Positions 26,485 to 38,200 of a DNA stretch of 59,143 nucleotides are shown piece by piece. The notes under the pieces were generated by a model that searched no databases, was not told where the DNA came from, and saw only the letters and a list, made by a program, of their open reading frames with translations. The DNA comes from Candidatus Thalassarchaeum betae (GTDB lineage Archaea; Thermoplasmatota; Poseidoniia; Poseidoniales; Thalassarchaeaceae): contig PSPG01000004.1 of assembly GCA_003193925.1 (NCBI GenBank), positions 115,720 to 174,862 on the forward strand, in the 5' to 3' direction. How positions within the stretch are numbered: the first letter of the stretch is position 1; every line of letters begins with the position of its first letter. Both the position numbers and the translations under genes were made by a program.

Positions 26485-27315
26485 ATGGATACCGAGGCAC
26501 TGCTGGCAGTGACGCCAGAGGAGTTGGCGCAAGCACTGCTGGTGAGGAGGCAGGTTCTGAAGGAGCAGTTGCCTAACGTCATCCGCAACCTCGAGGCTGA
26601 GGAGGACTCAATGCAGCCGCGAGTACAGAGGGCAGTCAATTCCCACCGTACGGCCAATGACAAGGTAGCCCAGCTCAAGGAGCGGCGCAACGCGGCTCAG
26701 AAGAGGGCCGGAGCGACCCTGCGCGATGTCAAGCAGGCCCGTGACAGCCTAGCCGATAGCGATGGGATGGTCAACCTCGATCCCAACTGGAAGAAGGAGA
26801 AGCTGTTCGAGGAACTGGAGGAGATCGAGGATGTGATTCAGACCTCGGCCCTCGACCATCGTGCGGAGAGGAAGATGCTCGACCGTCGCAAGAGGTTGCT
26901 CGAAGCCAATGAGAGATGGCTGAAGTCCAGGCGCGATTCCAATCCCGAGATGGCGAACTACATTGACACCCGAGGAGAGATGAGTTCCCTCTACAGAGAG
27001 GCGGACAAGGCCCACCGAGAGATGCTGGTGATAGTTGAGAAGGCTCAGCCGCTGCATGAGAAGAAGCTGGTCATGGGGGCTGAACTGCGTGAGCTCCGCA
27101 GGCAGTTGGATCGAGCCAAGGAGCTCTTTGCCAAGTCTGACTCGGCGATTGCTCACTGGGAGAGGAGGATCTCTGACGGATTCGATGGACTCGGTGGGGG
27201 GTTTCCCGATCTGTTGGCTGCGAACCGCAGGGTCTCCGAAGGCGGTCGCTCCTCGTTCGCTCGGAAGTCCAAGGCTAGATCCAAAGGCGCTTCAAATAGG
27301 AGTGAGGAGGAATGA
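26485..27315 (+). CDS. Coiled-coil protein (paralogue 2)
   Basis: 276 residues starting MDTEALLAVTPEELAQALLVRR. Predicted coiled coil through most of residues 10-230 (LKERRNAAQKRAG, EELEEIEDVIQTS, READKAHREMLVIVEKAQ), then FDGLGGGFPDLLAANRRVSEGG and a basic tail. No catalytic motif. Start ATG 26485 fits the TATA spacing better than the upstream ATG at 26458. First of three coiled-coil genes; its TGA overlaps the next ATG in ATGA. Role unknown. Confidence 0.72.
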   Translation: MDTEALLAVTPEELAQALLVRRQVLKEQLPNVIRNLEAEEDSMQPRVQRAVNSHRTANDKVAQLKERRNAAQKRAGATLRDVKQARDSLADSDGMVNLDPNWKKEKLFEELEEIEDVIQTSALDHRAERKMLDRRKRLLEANERWLKSRRDSNPEMANYIDTRGEMSSLYREADKAHREMLVIVEKAQPLHEKKLVMGAELRELRRQLDRAKELFAKSDSAIAHWERRISDGFDGLGGGFPDLLAANRRVSEGGRSSFARKSKARSKGASNRSEEE

Positions 27316-28286
27316 GCGAAGGCAAGGACTCGGGCCTATTCGAGGATCTGGAGGCGATGGATCACAAGGACATCGAAGAACTCAGGGGAGATCTGGAGAG
27401 AGACCTGAGGTCCGTCGATCAGCAGCACAGGGAACTGAGGGACGAGAGGCGAAACCAAGTCGACATCGTCCGCTCGATGAGATCTGCTGTAGGGGAGATC
27501 GAGTCCGCCGACGGAGAGAGGAAGGGTCTTCTCAAGAAATTCCACGCTACCAGGAAGTCCGCCGACGAAGCTCGCAAGCAAAGGGACTCCGTCAACAACT
27601 GCATCCCCCCTCCCGCTGATGTCCTGTCCGAGTGGCTGGCAGAGACCCATCGTCGACTGATTACCATCGACAACGACCTTACCTGCGTGCCGACCCTTGC
27701 CCGAGAACTCGATACCTTCAGTCGCTTCTTCGAGCTTCAGGCCGCCATCGTCAGGAAGAGGGAGTCCGAGGTCGCGCACGGGAAATACGTGAAGCATGTC
27801 CAGGACATGAGGGCGATAACCTCGAGGCTAGACGCCACTCGCAAGACCAAGAAGGACAGTGCGGAGAACGCGTCGGCGAAGTCGGACATAGAGCCCGGAA
27901 AAATCTCTCGCTCGGAAGTTCGTAAGACTAGTCGGGGAATCGACAAGATAGACAAGAAACTCGATGTCCTCAGTTCCGAGCGCAAGTCCCTGCGCAAGAG
28001 CCTGGGACGAATCAAAGCCTATCAGAAAGTCACTATGCGAGGCGGTCGGCATATTCGCCTGTCCGATGTCAAGGACCGGGCCCAGAGCGGAGGCTCGCTC
28101 GATGCGAGTGAGCTTGAGGTCCTGCTGAATTCGGGAGCACTGTCCGAATTGGCCGGTTCGGAGCCCGCCAAGGAGTCCAAGCCGAAGACCCGACAAGGTG
28201 GCAAGAAGAAGCGCATGAGGCTGGGTGTGACCAGAGGCGGCTCGAGGAAGGGGACTATGGCTGCTCGCAGGGAGAATGACGGCTGA
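27312..28286 (+). CDS. Coiled-coil protein (paralogue 3)
   Basis: 324 residues. Coiled coil over about residues 10-230 (DIEELRGDLERDLRSVDQQHRELRD; KKFHATRKSADEARKQRDS; SSERKSLRKSLGRIKAYQK), then SELEVLLNSGALSELAG and a basic tail with KKKRMRLGVTRGGSRKG. The RLGVTRG motif matches RLGTTRG at the end of paralogue 1, and LLNSGALS matches LLEQGSIT before it. Start ATG overlaps the previous stop with GGAGGA just upstream, so it is translationally coupled. Confidence 0.74.
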   Translation: MSEGKDSGLFEDLEAMDHKDIEELRGDLERDLRSVDQQHRELRDERRNQVDIVRSMRSAVGEIESADGERKGLLKKFHATRKSADEARKQRDSVNNCIPPPADVLSEWLAETHRRLITIDNDLTCVPTLARELDTFSRFFELQAAIVRKRESEVAHGKYVKHVQDMRAITSRLDATRKTKKDSAENASAKSDIEPGKISRSEVRKTSRGIDKIDKKLDVLSSERKSLRKSLGRIKAYQKVTMRGGRHIRLSDVKDRAQSGGSLDASELEVLLNSGALSELAGSEPAKESKPKTRQGGKKKRMRLGVTRGGSRKGTMAARRENDG

Positions 28287-28354
28287 GCAGATTCTTTGGC
28301 TTCCGCCACTCCTAAATGGGGGTCCAAGTTCCGAAAATGCGCAGAGGCTTTTAG

Positions 28355-29245
28355 ATGGCAGTGGAATTCAGCGAAGTTCGTGGTGTCCTCCAGCCCCTGT
28401 GCGAATCAATTGATGGGAAGTCATCCGTCCAACGCGACAATCGTGATGAGTGGAATGGTAAAGTCAGGGAGTACCTCGACGAGAGAAACGAGATCAACCG
28501 GCAAGTCAAGGGGCTCATCAACGAAGTCCAAACCCAAAAGGCCATTCGCGACGAGCTCAACCTCAGGGTCAGGGGGCTCAAAGAGGTCAGGGCCGAGCGT
28601 TCCGACCACCTGAAGGACATCAGAACGAAACTTCGAGCGAAACTGACTGCGCAGGAGGAGGAGCAGGGGGCCCAGGAGCGCAGGGGGGACAAGCGTCCCT
28701 CCGCAGGTAAGATCAGGGCTGATATGGAAAGGCTCGAGAAGAGGTACAATACAGGGCAGTTCCTCGGCAAGAAGGAACGAGATTACCACAAGAAGGCGAA
28801 GCAGCTCTCTGAGGCTCTGAAGGAGGCTTCCAAGAGAAAGGGCGCCGGAACGATGCGCGAGCTCAAGGACTCGGTCAGGGATGCTGAGCGCCTCCAGGAG
28901 GAGGCACACAAGTCGGTCGAGAGGGCAGTGAAGAGTGCACAAGAGGCCCACGACCTGATGGTAGAGTTGTCCGAGGAGGTAGACCGCCTAAGGGAGAAAG
29001 CTAACTCCGCTCACTCGAGTCTGACTCGCTCCAAGCGCGAGGCAGATACCATGCACAGCCGGTACATCGTCTCACTGCGATGCATACACTCTATTCGGGA
29101 CATGATGAAGGCGATGGATTCGCGAGAGAAGAGGGAAGAGGAGTCACCCGACACCGAGAGGCTGGAGGTCGCCGACTTGATGTCCAAGCTGATGGCCGGA
29201 GACACGCTGTCAACCGATGAGTTGATGGCCCTCAGGCGATACTGA
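28355..29245 (+). CDS. Coiled-coil protein, COG1340-like (paralogue 4)
   Basis: 296 residues. Very regular coiled coil over about 20-260 (YLDERNEINRQVKGLINEVQTQ; LKEVRAERSDHLKDIRTKLRA; AHDLMVELSEEVDRLREKA), ending VADLMSKLMAGDTLSTDELMALRRY. That end (K-x3-G-x-LSTDELM-LR) is the clearest match to the COG1340 C-terminal signature; the basic tail of paralogues 1 and 3 is missing. 68 bases separate it from paralogue 3. COG1340 has no established function. Confidence 0.76.
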   Translation: MAVEFSEVRGVLQPLCESIDGKSSVQRDNRDEWNGKVREYLDERNEINRQVKGLINEVQTQKAIRDELNLRVRGLKEVRAERSDHLKDIRTKLRAKLTAQEEEQGAQERRGDKRPSAGKIRADMERLEKRYNTGQFLGKKERDYHKKAKQLSEALKEASKRKGAGTMRELKDSVRDAERLQEEAHKSVERAVKSAQEAHDLMVELSEEVDRLREKANSAHSSLTRSKREADTMHSRYIVSLRCIHSIRDMMKAMDSREKREEESPDTERLEVADLMSKLMAGDTLSTDELMALRRY

Positions 29246-29248
29246 CCG

Positions 29249-30196
29249 TCACTCGTACTCGTACCGCCTTCCATTGCGGCCGTGCAGAATCTGGGTTGGT
29301 GCACCCTCTACGTCTATGATCCAGCCCGGTATTGTCACAGGGGACTCACTGAGCTCTGCCGTTTCCGGGTCGAACCTCCACCACTCCAGCATCACGCTGC
29401 TCACCGGACCTTCATCGGAATCCGGCTCGCCCTGCTTACGCGAATCCAGAAGTCTGAGGAGTTCTGGGGGGAAGTCCCACATATCCGTCCAACTCCCCTC
29501 CGAGGGGCCCACCGCCCTGAGTCTGGGAGGATAGCTGAGTTCCTCGTCCGAATCGTAGATCGCAAGGCTGGAAGACCAAGGGTCCTCCAGCACCTGCCAC
29601 GCTCCCCACTCCCTCTCGTCATCGGGGCCTACGAGCGAGCCTGAGACGAGCCATAGTTTCGCAGACAGCAGGACAGGAGTGGTATTGACTCCCTCCCATC
29701 CGCGTTGTACCAGCCAGGAGTCAAGATCCACGAGTGGCCTCAGAGTCCTGCGCTGACCGAGAGATTCTCTGGCAGGGGGGGTATGGGCACCGTGTTCAGC
29801 GTCCAACCCAGACTGCGAGTATGGAGAGTGCGCAACGAGGTCGCCGGAGAGCACGGCCTCACCGATCCATCGCCCCATTCGCTCAGGCCCCCATATGACT
29901 ACATCCACTGCAGAGTCGATGGAATCCAGTATCCCGTCCGGGAAGGGGCGCTCGCTGAGTATCCAATGCCTGCCTCCTGGAGCGTCGACGCTCCACCTCT
30001 CGATCTCCGTCGGCGAGATAGGAAGGAGATCTGCGGGGACATGCCACACATGAACCGAGGAGCCCCGCCCCTCGCCTAGTTCCGGCACCCTCTCAGCAAC
30101 ACCCATACACCTGAACCCATGGACCTTCGGCACGTTGTCCGCTGAGTGAAGTTGTACGGCCCGCAATGCGAGTAGGTCACGTACTGCCTCATCCAC
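29249..30196 (-). CDS. Hypothetical soluble protein, Trp-rich and acidic
   Basis: 315 residues; no signal peptide, membrane segment or recognisable motif. Rich in Trp, Pro and acidic residues, for example VIWGPERMGRWIGEAVL, SYPPRLRAVGPSEGSWTDMWDFPPELL and MLEWWRFDPETAELSESP, ending ILHGRNGRRYEYE. GTG start at 30196. Downstream of L30e on the same strand after an 82-base gap, and its stop is three bases from the convergent coiled-coil gene's stop. Role unknown. Confidence 0.6.
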   Translation of the reverse strand: MDEAVRDLLALRAVQLHSADNVPKVHGFRCMGVAERVPELGEGRGSSVHVWHVPADLLPISPTEIERWSVDAPGGRHWILSERPFPDGILDSIDSAVDVVIWGPERMGRWIGEAVLSGDLVAHSPYSQSGLDAEHGAHTPPARESLGQRRTLRPLVDLDSWLVQRGWEGVNTTPVLLSAKLWLVSGSLVGPDDEREWGAWQVLEDPWSSSLAIYDSDEELSYPPRLRAVGPSEGSWTDMWDFPPELLRLLDSRKQGEPDSDEGPVSSVMLEWWRFDPETAELSESPVTIPGWIIDVEGAPTQILHGRNGRRYEYE

Positions 30197-30278
30197 AGCG
30201 CGAGCGACAGAGGAGAGGCCTTGAAACGAACGCCTCGGAAGCGATTCGGAAGCGGATTAGCCCGGAGGCCGCGGCACG

Positions 30279-30575
30279 TCAGACGTTGGTGGTCAGAGAG
30301 AGCAGGTCGCTCTGACCGGGTTCCAAAATGCACAGTGCGCTCACCGGAAACGGCTTTGCGCATGCCGCCCCCAGTTGGCGATTGACCAGCTCGACCCTGT
30401 GGACGGTGACGTCAGGGTGACGCTCGGTCAGGTCAGAGATGTAGCCTTCGGGGCAGTTCGCGGCGACCAGCACCAATCTGGCATCGCCCTTGGCGCATGC
30501 GCTCATGGTCTGCCTCTGGCCAAACAGGACGCTGCCCGTGTTCATCCCCTGCTTGAGTTGCCGTGCTATATCCAT
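30279..30575 (-). CDS. rpl30e: Ribosomal protein L30e
   Basis: 98 residues with the L7Ae/L30e RNA-binding fold: IARQLKQGMNTGSVLFGQRQTMSACAKGDARLVLVAANCP then VELVNRQLGAACAKPFPVSALCILEPG. Gene order RNA polymerase H-B-A'-A'' followed by L30e is the standard archaeal arrangement, supporting L30e over L7Ae. Starts 13 bases after the rpoA'' stop. The GKPF element common in the family reads AKPF here. Confidence 0.92.
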   Translation of the reverse strand: MDIARQLKQGMNTGSVLFGQRQTMSACAKGDARLVLVAANCPEGYISDLTERHPDVTVHRVELVNRQLGAACAKPFPVSALCILEPGQSDLLSLTTNV

Positions 30576-30588
30576 AGTCAGCCCTCGG

Positions 30589-32160
30589 TCAAACGTTCTC
30601 GGGAATGTAGAACAGGTCGACGCTTCCAGTGCCCAGTGCCACGGGTTGTCCGACGATGATGTTCTCGGTCACCCCCCTGAGCTCGTCTCGCTCTCCGATG
30701 ACCCCAGCCTGGAGCAGATGGGTGACCGTGACCTCGAAGGCGGAGCGTGCGAGGATGCTGTGCTTGGTGCCGCTGACGCCGTGCCTGCCTATCGCTCGGA
30801 CCGCGCCTTCGCTGGTCATTACGTCCGACACGGTCAGAAGATGGCGGATGTCGACCTCGAGTCCGGCTCCCTCAAGCGTGTCCGACATCTCGTTGATTAT
30901 CGCTTGCCTGGCAGCCTCGATACCGAGATACCCATTGATCTCGGTAATGTTGTTGGTGTAGGTCCTCGACCTGTCGACCCCGGCGAACTCGCTGACCTTG
31001 GCCAGGTTGGAGCCGATGGTAGAGATGTAGTACTCCCCGGTCTCCCTGCTGGGGCCCTGTACATTGGCACGGACGACGTCGGGCAGTCCCTTCAGACGCA
31101 GTTTCTTGATCTTATCTTCGAGCTGTAGGAGCGCGGTGTAGGTCGGCGGATCGTTGGCCAGACTGGCGAGGTCCTCCTCCTTGGTGACTCCCGGGATAAT
31201 CTTCAGGACCTTTGGGCGGTCCTCGTTGTCAGCCTGGATGTGGAGTCGGAGAGCCCGGGACAACTTGTCCCTGACTTCGGCCCCAGTCATGCCCTTGCGC
31301 CTGAGATTGGAAACGATGAGATGCAAGCTGATGTGGCGTTGCGTGATCTCGACGTCGATCTTGGCGATATCGAGCGTGGTGGTCATCTCGACTCCAGCGG
31401 CGATTTTCAGGACCGCCTTCTCATTGGTGTTCAGCGGCTTGCCCTTCGAATCGAGCTCTTCGAGATATATCAGCATGGTCGGGGTCTTGGGGACCTTGCG
31501 TGCGTCCACTATCTCGATGACTCTTGGCAGCCCCTGGGTCACGTTCACAGTGGCGACTCCTGCATAGTGGAAGGTTCGCATTGTCATCTGAGTACCCGGC
31601 TCCCCTATGGACTGGGCTGTGGTGATGCCGACGGCCTCGTGCGGGTCGGCCCTGGCGCTGGATAGGGCTGACCAAGTGGACTCAATCACCTTCCTCGCCT
31701 TCGGCTTGGTTAGTTTCTTGATACCTCTGGCGCGGACGCCATCGACCAAGTCACCGATCATGCGCGGAGTCAGATTGATGTTCATCCCGATCGAGAGCTC
31801 GCGGAGCTGCTGATAGATCTCGTCGTCGGTGTCCACGTCCCGGAGAATCTGCTTCATCTTGGCATCTGGGTCGTAGTCCTGCAATGGCAGGGACTTCTTC
31901 TTGCGGCGCCTGGAGACAGCCCTGCGTCGCACGATGGTCTTCTCGGCCTGAGCTGCGGCCCTAGACGGCTTGGTGGAGGTCTCCATCACTCTGTGGATCT
32001 CTTGAGCCGACCCCGAATCGATTCCGCAGATCTGCGCGATCTGCCCCGAGGTGAGGATCTTCACATCATCCCACTTGCGATCATCGGCGAGCTTGTGAGA
32101 GTACTCCTCGGCTATGCCGAGATCCATGAGTTTCTTCTTAGTGGCGCTCTTGACTACCAT
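30589..32160 (-). CDS. rpoA2: RNA polymerase subunit A'' with extra N-terminal domain
   Basis: 523 residues against about 390-400 usual. The A'' core begins near residue 100, with [30 protein letters not shown] (bridge helix/trigger-loop region) at about 175-205, [13 protein letters not shown], and ends [15 protein letters not shown]. The first about 95 residues are extra: [16 protein letters not shown], a helix-hairpin-helix-like segment ([20 protein letters not shown]) and a very basic linker ([12 protein letters not shown]). Almost the same first 45 residues start RpoH. The ATG shares one base with the A' stop (TGATG). Confidence 0.96.
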   Translation of the reverse strand: MVVKSATKKKLMDLGIAEEYSHKLADDRKWDDVKILTSGQIAQICGIDSGSAQEIHRVMETSTKPSRAAAQAEKTIVRRRAVSRRRKKKSLPLQDYDPDAKMKQILRDVDTDDEIYQQLRELSIGMNINLTPRMIGDLVDGVRARGIKKLTKPKARKVIESTWSALSSARADPHEAVGITTAQSIGEPGTQMTMRTFHYAGVATVNVTQGLPRVIEIVDARKVPKTPTMLIYLEELDSKGKPLNTNEKAVLKIAAGVEMTTTLDIAKIDVEITQRHISLHLIVSNLRRKGMTGAEVRDKLSRALRLHIQADNEDRPKVLKIIPGVTKEEDLASLANDPPTYTALLQLEDKIKKLRLKGLPDVVRANVQGPSRETGEYYISTIGSNLAKVSEFAGVDRSRTYTNNITEINGYLGIEAARQAIINEMSDTLEGAGLEVDIRHLLTVSDVMTSEGAVRAIGRHGVSGTKHSILARSAFEVTVTHLLQAGVIGERDELRGVTENIIVGQPVALGTGSVDLFYIPENV

Positions 32161-35100
32161 CAGTCCTCACCTCCAAGAGCGTCATCGAGGACCTGTACGA
32201 CATCAAAGGGGGAGCCCTTGCGGCTGCGGGCGGGGTCTATGCCGTCCTCGCCGTACTCGAACTGGATGATGCGGCCCGCCGTGTTGCGCACCGAGTTCAT
32301 CCCGTCGTCGGAGACCTTGAGGTCATCCATCGCGTTGATCAGGCGGCGCTGCATGTAGCCGGACTTACTGGTTCTGACTGCGGTGTCCACGAGGGACTCG
32401 CGGCCGGACACGGAGAGCATGAAGAACTCGGTCGGCTCGAGGCCGCGCTTGAACGAGGAGGAGACGAATCCCTTCTCCTTGGCGCCCTTGACCCCCCGTG
32501 GAAAGTGGGCTAGCACGCGATCCTGGTAGCCACGCTCGAGGCGCTTGCCGCGGACCTTGGGCTGGCCGATGGAGCCGGCCATCATCGCGAGGTTGTCCAT
32601 CGAGCCGCGAGCGCCGGAGACGGCCATCAGAACGGCCGGGTTGTCATCAGGCAGGTGGGCCTTGGCCACCTCTCCGGACTCGGCCTTGCCCTGGTCGAGG
32701 ATTTGGAGGATATTCTCCTCGAGCGTCTCGAGGGGGGTCCTTCCGGGTCGGGCCTCGTAATGGCGGCCATCCTTGCCGAAGTTCGCCAGCTCGGCGTCGA
32801 CCTCGTCGCTGGCCCTGCGGTTGATCTCGGCGATCTCGACCTTGGCCTCGGGGGGCAGGTCCTCGTCGTCGATGCCTGTGGTGAATCCCATGGCGGTGCA
32901 TATGGCGATCGTCATCTTGGTCATCCTGTTCAGGAACTCTGCTCCGACATCGGAGCCGTGAGTCTGGACCACGGCGTCGAGCAAGCGTCCGTCCTCGGCG
33001 CCGATGCCGCGCTTGTCTATGGTGCCGCTGACCTGCCCTCCGGAGACAATGACCTCATCACCCGAGCGGCTGGTGTATTGCAGTTTGAATCCCCCTGGGA
33101 CGATCAGGCTCAGTATGTCGGTTCCGCGGTATCCCACAGCCCCGTCCACCTGGACCTCCTCGGGGAGGTCGCCGTCCCAGCCGATGGCACCGAGGATCTC
33201 CAAGACGAGGTTCTTGGGCAGGATCCTGTCACCGTGTGTGAGCAGGTAGGCTCCTGAGATGTGGTCGTGGATGCCCCCGATCACACTGCCTCCGTAGCGG
33301 GGAGTGATGATGTGCTCCTGCACGCGCATGAGTATCTTGGCCTCTGCGCGTGCCTCCTCGCTCTGGATGATGTGCAGGTTCATCTCGTCGCCGTCGAAGT
33401 CGGCATTGTACGGAGTGCAGTCGGCCAGGTTGAATCTGAAGGTCTTGCCCTGCATTACTCGGATCTCGTGGACCAGCATGGACATCCTGTGAAGTGACGG
33501 CTGTCGGTTGAATATGGCGACGTCGCCGTCGATCAAGTGCCTCTCCACGATGACGCCTGGCTGCGGGTTGCCGTCCCTGTCGAGGGTGCTCAGCCTGTCC
33601 TCGATCTCGGTGGAGTAAGCATTGCCGTACTCATCCTCGATCTCGGGGCTGCCGCAGTGTGGGCAGATGACCTCCAGATGCTCTGGGAAGTACTCACCCG
33701 GGTTGGAATGCTCCCACTTCCATCTGTTGTGGATGATCCCCTTGTGGTCTTTCTCGGGAAGCGGCTGGCCGCGCTCGTCCTCTCCCTTGAGATTTGAAAT
33801 CGTCGCCTCCAGGTCGACTCCCCACTCCTCCTCGAGCTCACCGATGGAGTTCCTGCGCATCTGGCGCTTGAGCGCCAAGCCGGGCAGGAAGTTCGGGGCG
33901 GGCAGGACCTCGTTGAGGTCAGGCCTGTAGCCGGTGTAGGGCTCGTCCTCGCTGTCAGCGACGCCAGGGAGGCACTCTGGGTTCAGGCAGCGGAAGCCCG
34001 CCCAGATGTACTTGGTGCGGTCTGTGATCCGGACTCTGAAGTGGTCCCCGCGCACGATGTAATTGACACCCGGATGCACATCGGGTCCACGCAGGACCAT
34101 CTGTCGCAGCTGCTCGCGATTGCGGCTGGTCACCCTGATTGGCACGGTGAGCTCCTTCGCCGTCTTTTCGGGCACGCCGACCTCGTTGATGCCGAGGTTG
34201 GGATCGGGGCTGATCACCGTGCGTGCGCAGAAGTTGACGCGCTTTCCGGAGAGGTTGCTTCGGAATCTGCCCTCCTTGCCCTTCAGGCGCTGGGCGAGGG
34301 TCTTGAGGGGTCGGCCGGAGCGGTGTCGGGCCGGCGGGATCCCACTGGTCTGATTGTCGAAGTAGGTGGTGCAGTGGTACTGCAGCAACTCCCACAGATC
34401 CTCCACGATGAGTTGGGGAGCGCCGGCGTCGCGGTTCTCGCGCAGCCGCTGGTTGATTCTGAGGACGTCCACCAGCTTGTGGGTGAGGTCATCCTCGGAG
34501 CGGTCACCGCTGTCGAGGGTGATCGAGGGGCGGACCGTGATTGGGGGTACTGGAAGAACCTTCATGATTACCCACTCGGGACGGCTGGAGTCCTTGTCCA
34601 TCCCGAGGAATATCAGGTGCTCGTCGGGAATCCTCTCTAGCCACTCGCGGATATCCCTGGCGTTGAGTTTGTGCTCCCCCTTGTCGGCCTTCTTCTCCTT
34701 GAATGTAGAAGGCTTGTCGAGGATGATCTTGCCCTGCTCGGAACCACAGTGCATGCAGATGACCCTCCTCTTATGGGCGCACTCCTTCTCTATGTCCTTG
34801 ATGATCTTCTTGAACTCGCGGGAGCCGACTCCGTGCTTGATCATGATGTCATGAATGCGGTCCCTGTAGAAGTCCTGCTCGGACTTCTCTGGATCTAGGG
34901 GGTGGGTCTCAGCGGAACTGTGCAGAAGCACCTTGCTACATTTGTTGCAGGTCGACTTCAGCGCTGTTTTGAGGAGATTCGTGAAGCCGATGTGGATGAT
35001 CGGCAACTCCAGCGCGATGTGTCCGAAGTGGCTTGGGCACTCCTCGTGTTTGTTGCCGCAGGTCTCACAGCGGATCCCGGGGTCGATAACGCCCATCTTT

Positions 35101-35261
35101 GGGTCCATCAGCCCCTGCTTGTACGCGTGCCCGTCGTCCTTGTAGGTGTCAGCGGTCTTGATTTCGACAGCGGACATCTTACGAATCTCGTTGGGATCCA
35201 TCAAACCGAACTTGATCGACTCGATCCTCTTCGGGATCTTGGCTGCGTCGCGCGCACTCAT
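32160..35261 (-). CDS. rpoA1: RNA polymerase subunit A' with zinc-binding-like insertion
   Basis: 1033 residues; archaeal A' is usually about 870-900. N-terminal zinc site [17 protein letters not shown]; second CNKC/CMHC pair; clamp and lid [25 protein letters not shown]; catalytic loop [13 protein letters not shown]; start of funnel at the end. Between RITDRTK and [13 protein letters not shown] there is an insertion of about 145 residues (about 417-565) with CLNPEC and CPHCG. Start ATG 35261 ([13 protein letters not shown]) overlaps the rpoB stop as ATGA; the longer open frame upstream lies within rpoB. Confidence 0.97.
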   Translation of the reverse strand: MSARDAAKIPKRIESIKFGLMDPNEIRKMSAVEIKTADTYKDDGHAYKQGLMDPKMGVIDPGIRCETCGNKHEECPSHFGHIALELPIIHIGFTNLLKTALKSTCNKCSKVLLHSSAETHPLDPEKSEQDFYRDRIHDIMIKHGVGSREFKKIIKDIEKECAHKRRVICMHCGSEQGKIILDKPSTFKEKKADKGEHKLNARDIREWLERIPDEHLIFLGMDKDSSRPEWVIMKVLPVPPITVRPSITLDSGDRSEDDLTHKLVDVLRINQRLRENRDAGAPQLIVEDLWELLQYHCTTYFDNQTSGIPPARHRSGRPLKTLAQRLKGKEGRFRSNLSGKRVNFCARTVISPDPNLGINEVGVPEKTAKELTVPIRVTSRNREQLRQMVLRGPDVHPGVNYIVRGDHFRVRITDRTKYIWAGFRCLNPECLPGVADSEDEPYTGYRPDLNEVLPAPNFLPGLALKRQMRRNSIGELEEEWGVDLEATISNLKGEDERGQPLPEKDHKGIIHNRWKWEHSNPGEYFPEHLEVICPHCGSPEIEDEYGNAYSTEIEDRLSTLDRDGNPQPGVIVERHLIDGDVAIFNRQPSLHRMSMLVHEIRVMQGKTFRFNLADCTPYNADFDGDEMNLHIIQSEEARAEAKILMRVQEHIITPRYGGSVIGGIHDHISGAYLLTHGDRILPKNLVLEILGAIGWDGDLPEEVQVDGAVGYRGTDILSLIVPGGFKLQYTSRSGDEVIVSGGQVSGTIDKRGIGAEDGRLLDAVVQTHGSDVGAEFLNRMTKMTIAICTAMGFTTGIDDEDLPPEAKVEIAEINRRASDEVDAELANFGKDGRHYEARPGRTPLETLEENILQILDQGKAESGEVAKAHLPDDNPAVLMAVSGARGSMDNLAMMAGSIGQPKVRGKRLERGYQDRVLAHFPRGVKGAKEKGFVSSSFKRGLEPTEFFMLSVSGRESLVDTAVRTSKSGYMQRRLINAMDDLKVSDDGMNSVRNTAGRIIQFEYGEDGIDPARSRKGSPFDVVQVLDDALGGED

Positions 35262-38200
35262 CTTCGGTCCCCCAGCTCCAGCCTCATAGCCACGCCGAGA
35301 CTCTTCATCTCGTCGAGCAGCAACTTGAATGCGTAGGAAGTCTGCACGGTGTGGACGTCTGAGCGATCGCCGCAATACGGGCAGACCGTGGTCCTCCTCT
35401 TCCAGTCGTAGTAGGCGATGTGCCCGCAGCCTTTTGTGTTGCAGACCATCAGGTTCCAGCCGTCAGATTCGTCCAGCAGCCTGTCCTTGATGACCATTGA
35501 CGCACCGTGGGATATCAGGCAGTCACGCTCCATCTCGCCGAACCTCAGTCCACCCTGGCGGGCACGGCCCTCAGTCGGTTGGCGTGTCAGGATCTGGACG
35601 CGTCCGCGGCTGCGGGCGTGCAGCTTGCTGCTGACCAAGTGGTGCAGCCTCTGGTAATAGATGACGCCGACGAACACCTCGGCGGAGTAGGCCTCACCGG
35701 TCTCTCCGTTGATCATGGGCTCGCGACCGGTGTGGTTGAAGCCGTTTCGCAGGAGTCCCGACCGCAGAGAGTCCTCCTTCTCTCCTGTGAAGGCGGTTCC
35801 GTCGACCTTGCGACCCTCCAGCGAGCCGACCTTGCCGCCGACCATCTCGAGTACGTGCGCGACTGTCATCCTCGAGGGAATCGCGTGGGGATTGATCAGG
35901 AGGTCGGGTATGATACCATCGGCAGTGAAAGGCATGTCCTCCTCATCGACGAGTCGCCCAATCACGCCCTTCTGCCCGTGACGGCTGGCGAACTTGTCCC
36001 CCAGCTCTGGGATCTTGTTGGTCCTGAGGGTGATTCTCACGAGTCGTCCCGAGTCGAGGGACTCGGTGACGAACACATTGTCGACCCAGCCTTCCTCGCC
36101 GTGTCGAACCAGCATCGACGACTCCCTCCTCTCCTGGGCTTGTAGGAAGGCACCGTGAGCCTCCTCCAGGAAGCGTGGCGGACTGGTCTTCCCGACCAGA
36201 ACTACTCTGTCGGACTTGTCAAGGGTGGATAGGTATTCCTCGGGCACGGGCAGACCGTCCCTCTCGAGGTGGGAATAGCTCTCCCAGGACCTCAGTCCCT
36301 TGACCTCGTCGAGACCGGTTCCGGGCACTTCTATGCGCTCCTCCTGCCCGCCCGGGAAGCGTTTGTTCTCGGCGTTGTACGTGCGCACGAACGTCGAGCG
36401 TGCCAGAGCGCGCTCGACGGATGCGCGATTCATGATCACAGCGTCTTGCATATTGTAGCCGTGCTGGCTCATGATGGCTACGACGAAGTTCTGGCCGCCT
36501 GGCCGTTTGTTGAAGTTGGTCGACTCCATCGCACGGGTACCCACGATGGCCTGCTGCGGGTAGTGCATGATGTGAGCGCGTGTGTCGGGACGGAGTCGGA
36601 AGTTGGCACTGGGCAGGCCCAAGCTCTGCTTGACCATCGCCGTCCCGCCGGTGACGCGGGGCGTCGAGTTGTGCTCTGGGTATGGGACCAGGGAAGCGCA
36701 CACTCCCAGAATGAGCTGGGGGTCTATCTCGACGTGAGTGTAGACGAGGACGGTGTTATTCTTGTTCTGCTTCCTCCTGAGAGCGTCGATACCCTCCTGA
36801 TAGTAATTGAGGGGTTGACTGAACTCCTCGTAGACGGAATCGCCGTTAGGCAACTGGACCTCGACGCCCAGTTTAGCCTCGGATATCTCTTCCTCACCGA
36901 GGTTCAACCACTCCACCTTGGTGGGGTTGATCGGCCTGCCGTGCTTAGGTGAGATCAACGGTAGGTCGTATGGGCGAGGGGCAATCAACAGGTCCTCCTC
37001 CTCCTCTGCGTCAACCCACTCTACGACGCCTGTGGAAACCAAGTCGGAAAAAGTCAAATCGCCTGATCTCAGTCCATACAGATGCGTCTTGGAGAGATTC
37101 AGGCTGCCGTGCTCGATAACCAGTAAAGGACGCAGCATCCTGCCTCTGTCAGTGTTGATGTAGACATCGCGGTTGGCCGAATCATGGCGGATGCTGACCT
37201 CCGGTCGGATTCTTCCCGAACGCCTGCGTCGCTTGAACTGGGCAACCAGCTTGTTGGGCCTCTTGTGCAGGCCGAAGATGTCGCCGTTGACGTGGATTCT
37301 AGAGCCGACGGCCCACTGGATGGGGGATGAGTCCACGCCCGCCTCAATCAGGAGCTCTTTGACATCATCCTCTGGTACCTCCTCGGAGACGTCGATCATC
37401 TGGGCCGCGTTCTTCACCAGACCACAGTTCTGACCCTCCGGAGTCTCGTTGGGACACAGTCTGCCCCAATGGGTCGGGTGTAGATCACGTGCCTCGAAGT
37501 GCGGCTGGCTGCGAACCAGCGGGCTTGTGACCCTGCGCATGTGGGAAAGTGCTGCGATGTAGGTGGTTCGGTCAAGCAACTGGCTCACTCCGGAGCGGCC
37601 GCCTACCCAGTTTCCAGTAGCGAGAGCGTGCATAATCTTGGAAGTTAGGACGTCAGGACGCAGACAGGAGTTGATCTTCAACTCGCGCTTGCGGTTGTGG
37701 TGTCGCTCCAACTGGTACTTGAGGTCCCGAGCGAGTTGCTGCATACTGACTCGGAACAGGTCCTCCATGAGGTCGCCGGCCAACCGGACTCGCTTGTTGG
37801 CGTAGTGGTCCTTGTCGTTCGGGTCTCGGTTGGTGATGGCCATCTCGAGTACCTGTCGAACGATTCGGCCGAGGAAGATTGATTTCTTATGACGGTGATC
37901 CGGCGAAGAGCCCAAGTGGGGCAGGAGTTCCTTGTCCAGCAGGTTCTGGATGCGGGACTCGCGGTACTCCTTCTGCTGGCCGGCGGCGAACTTCTTCTCC
38001 AGCCATGATACGGCCTCTTCCTCCGTCTCGACTCCGTACTCCTCGTTGTCCTTGACATCGTTGAGGTTGGCCACAGTGTACTTCATCGCCTGTACCGGCC
38101 CTGCGATCGAGGCGAATATCTCCTTGTCGTTCTCCATCCCGAGAGCGCGCATGAGGAGGACGACCGGGATGGCTGTCGTACCAGCGCTGGGAATCTTGAC

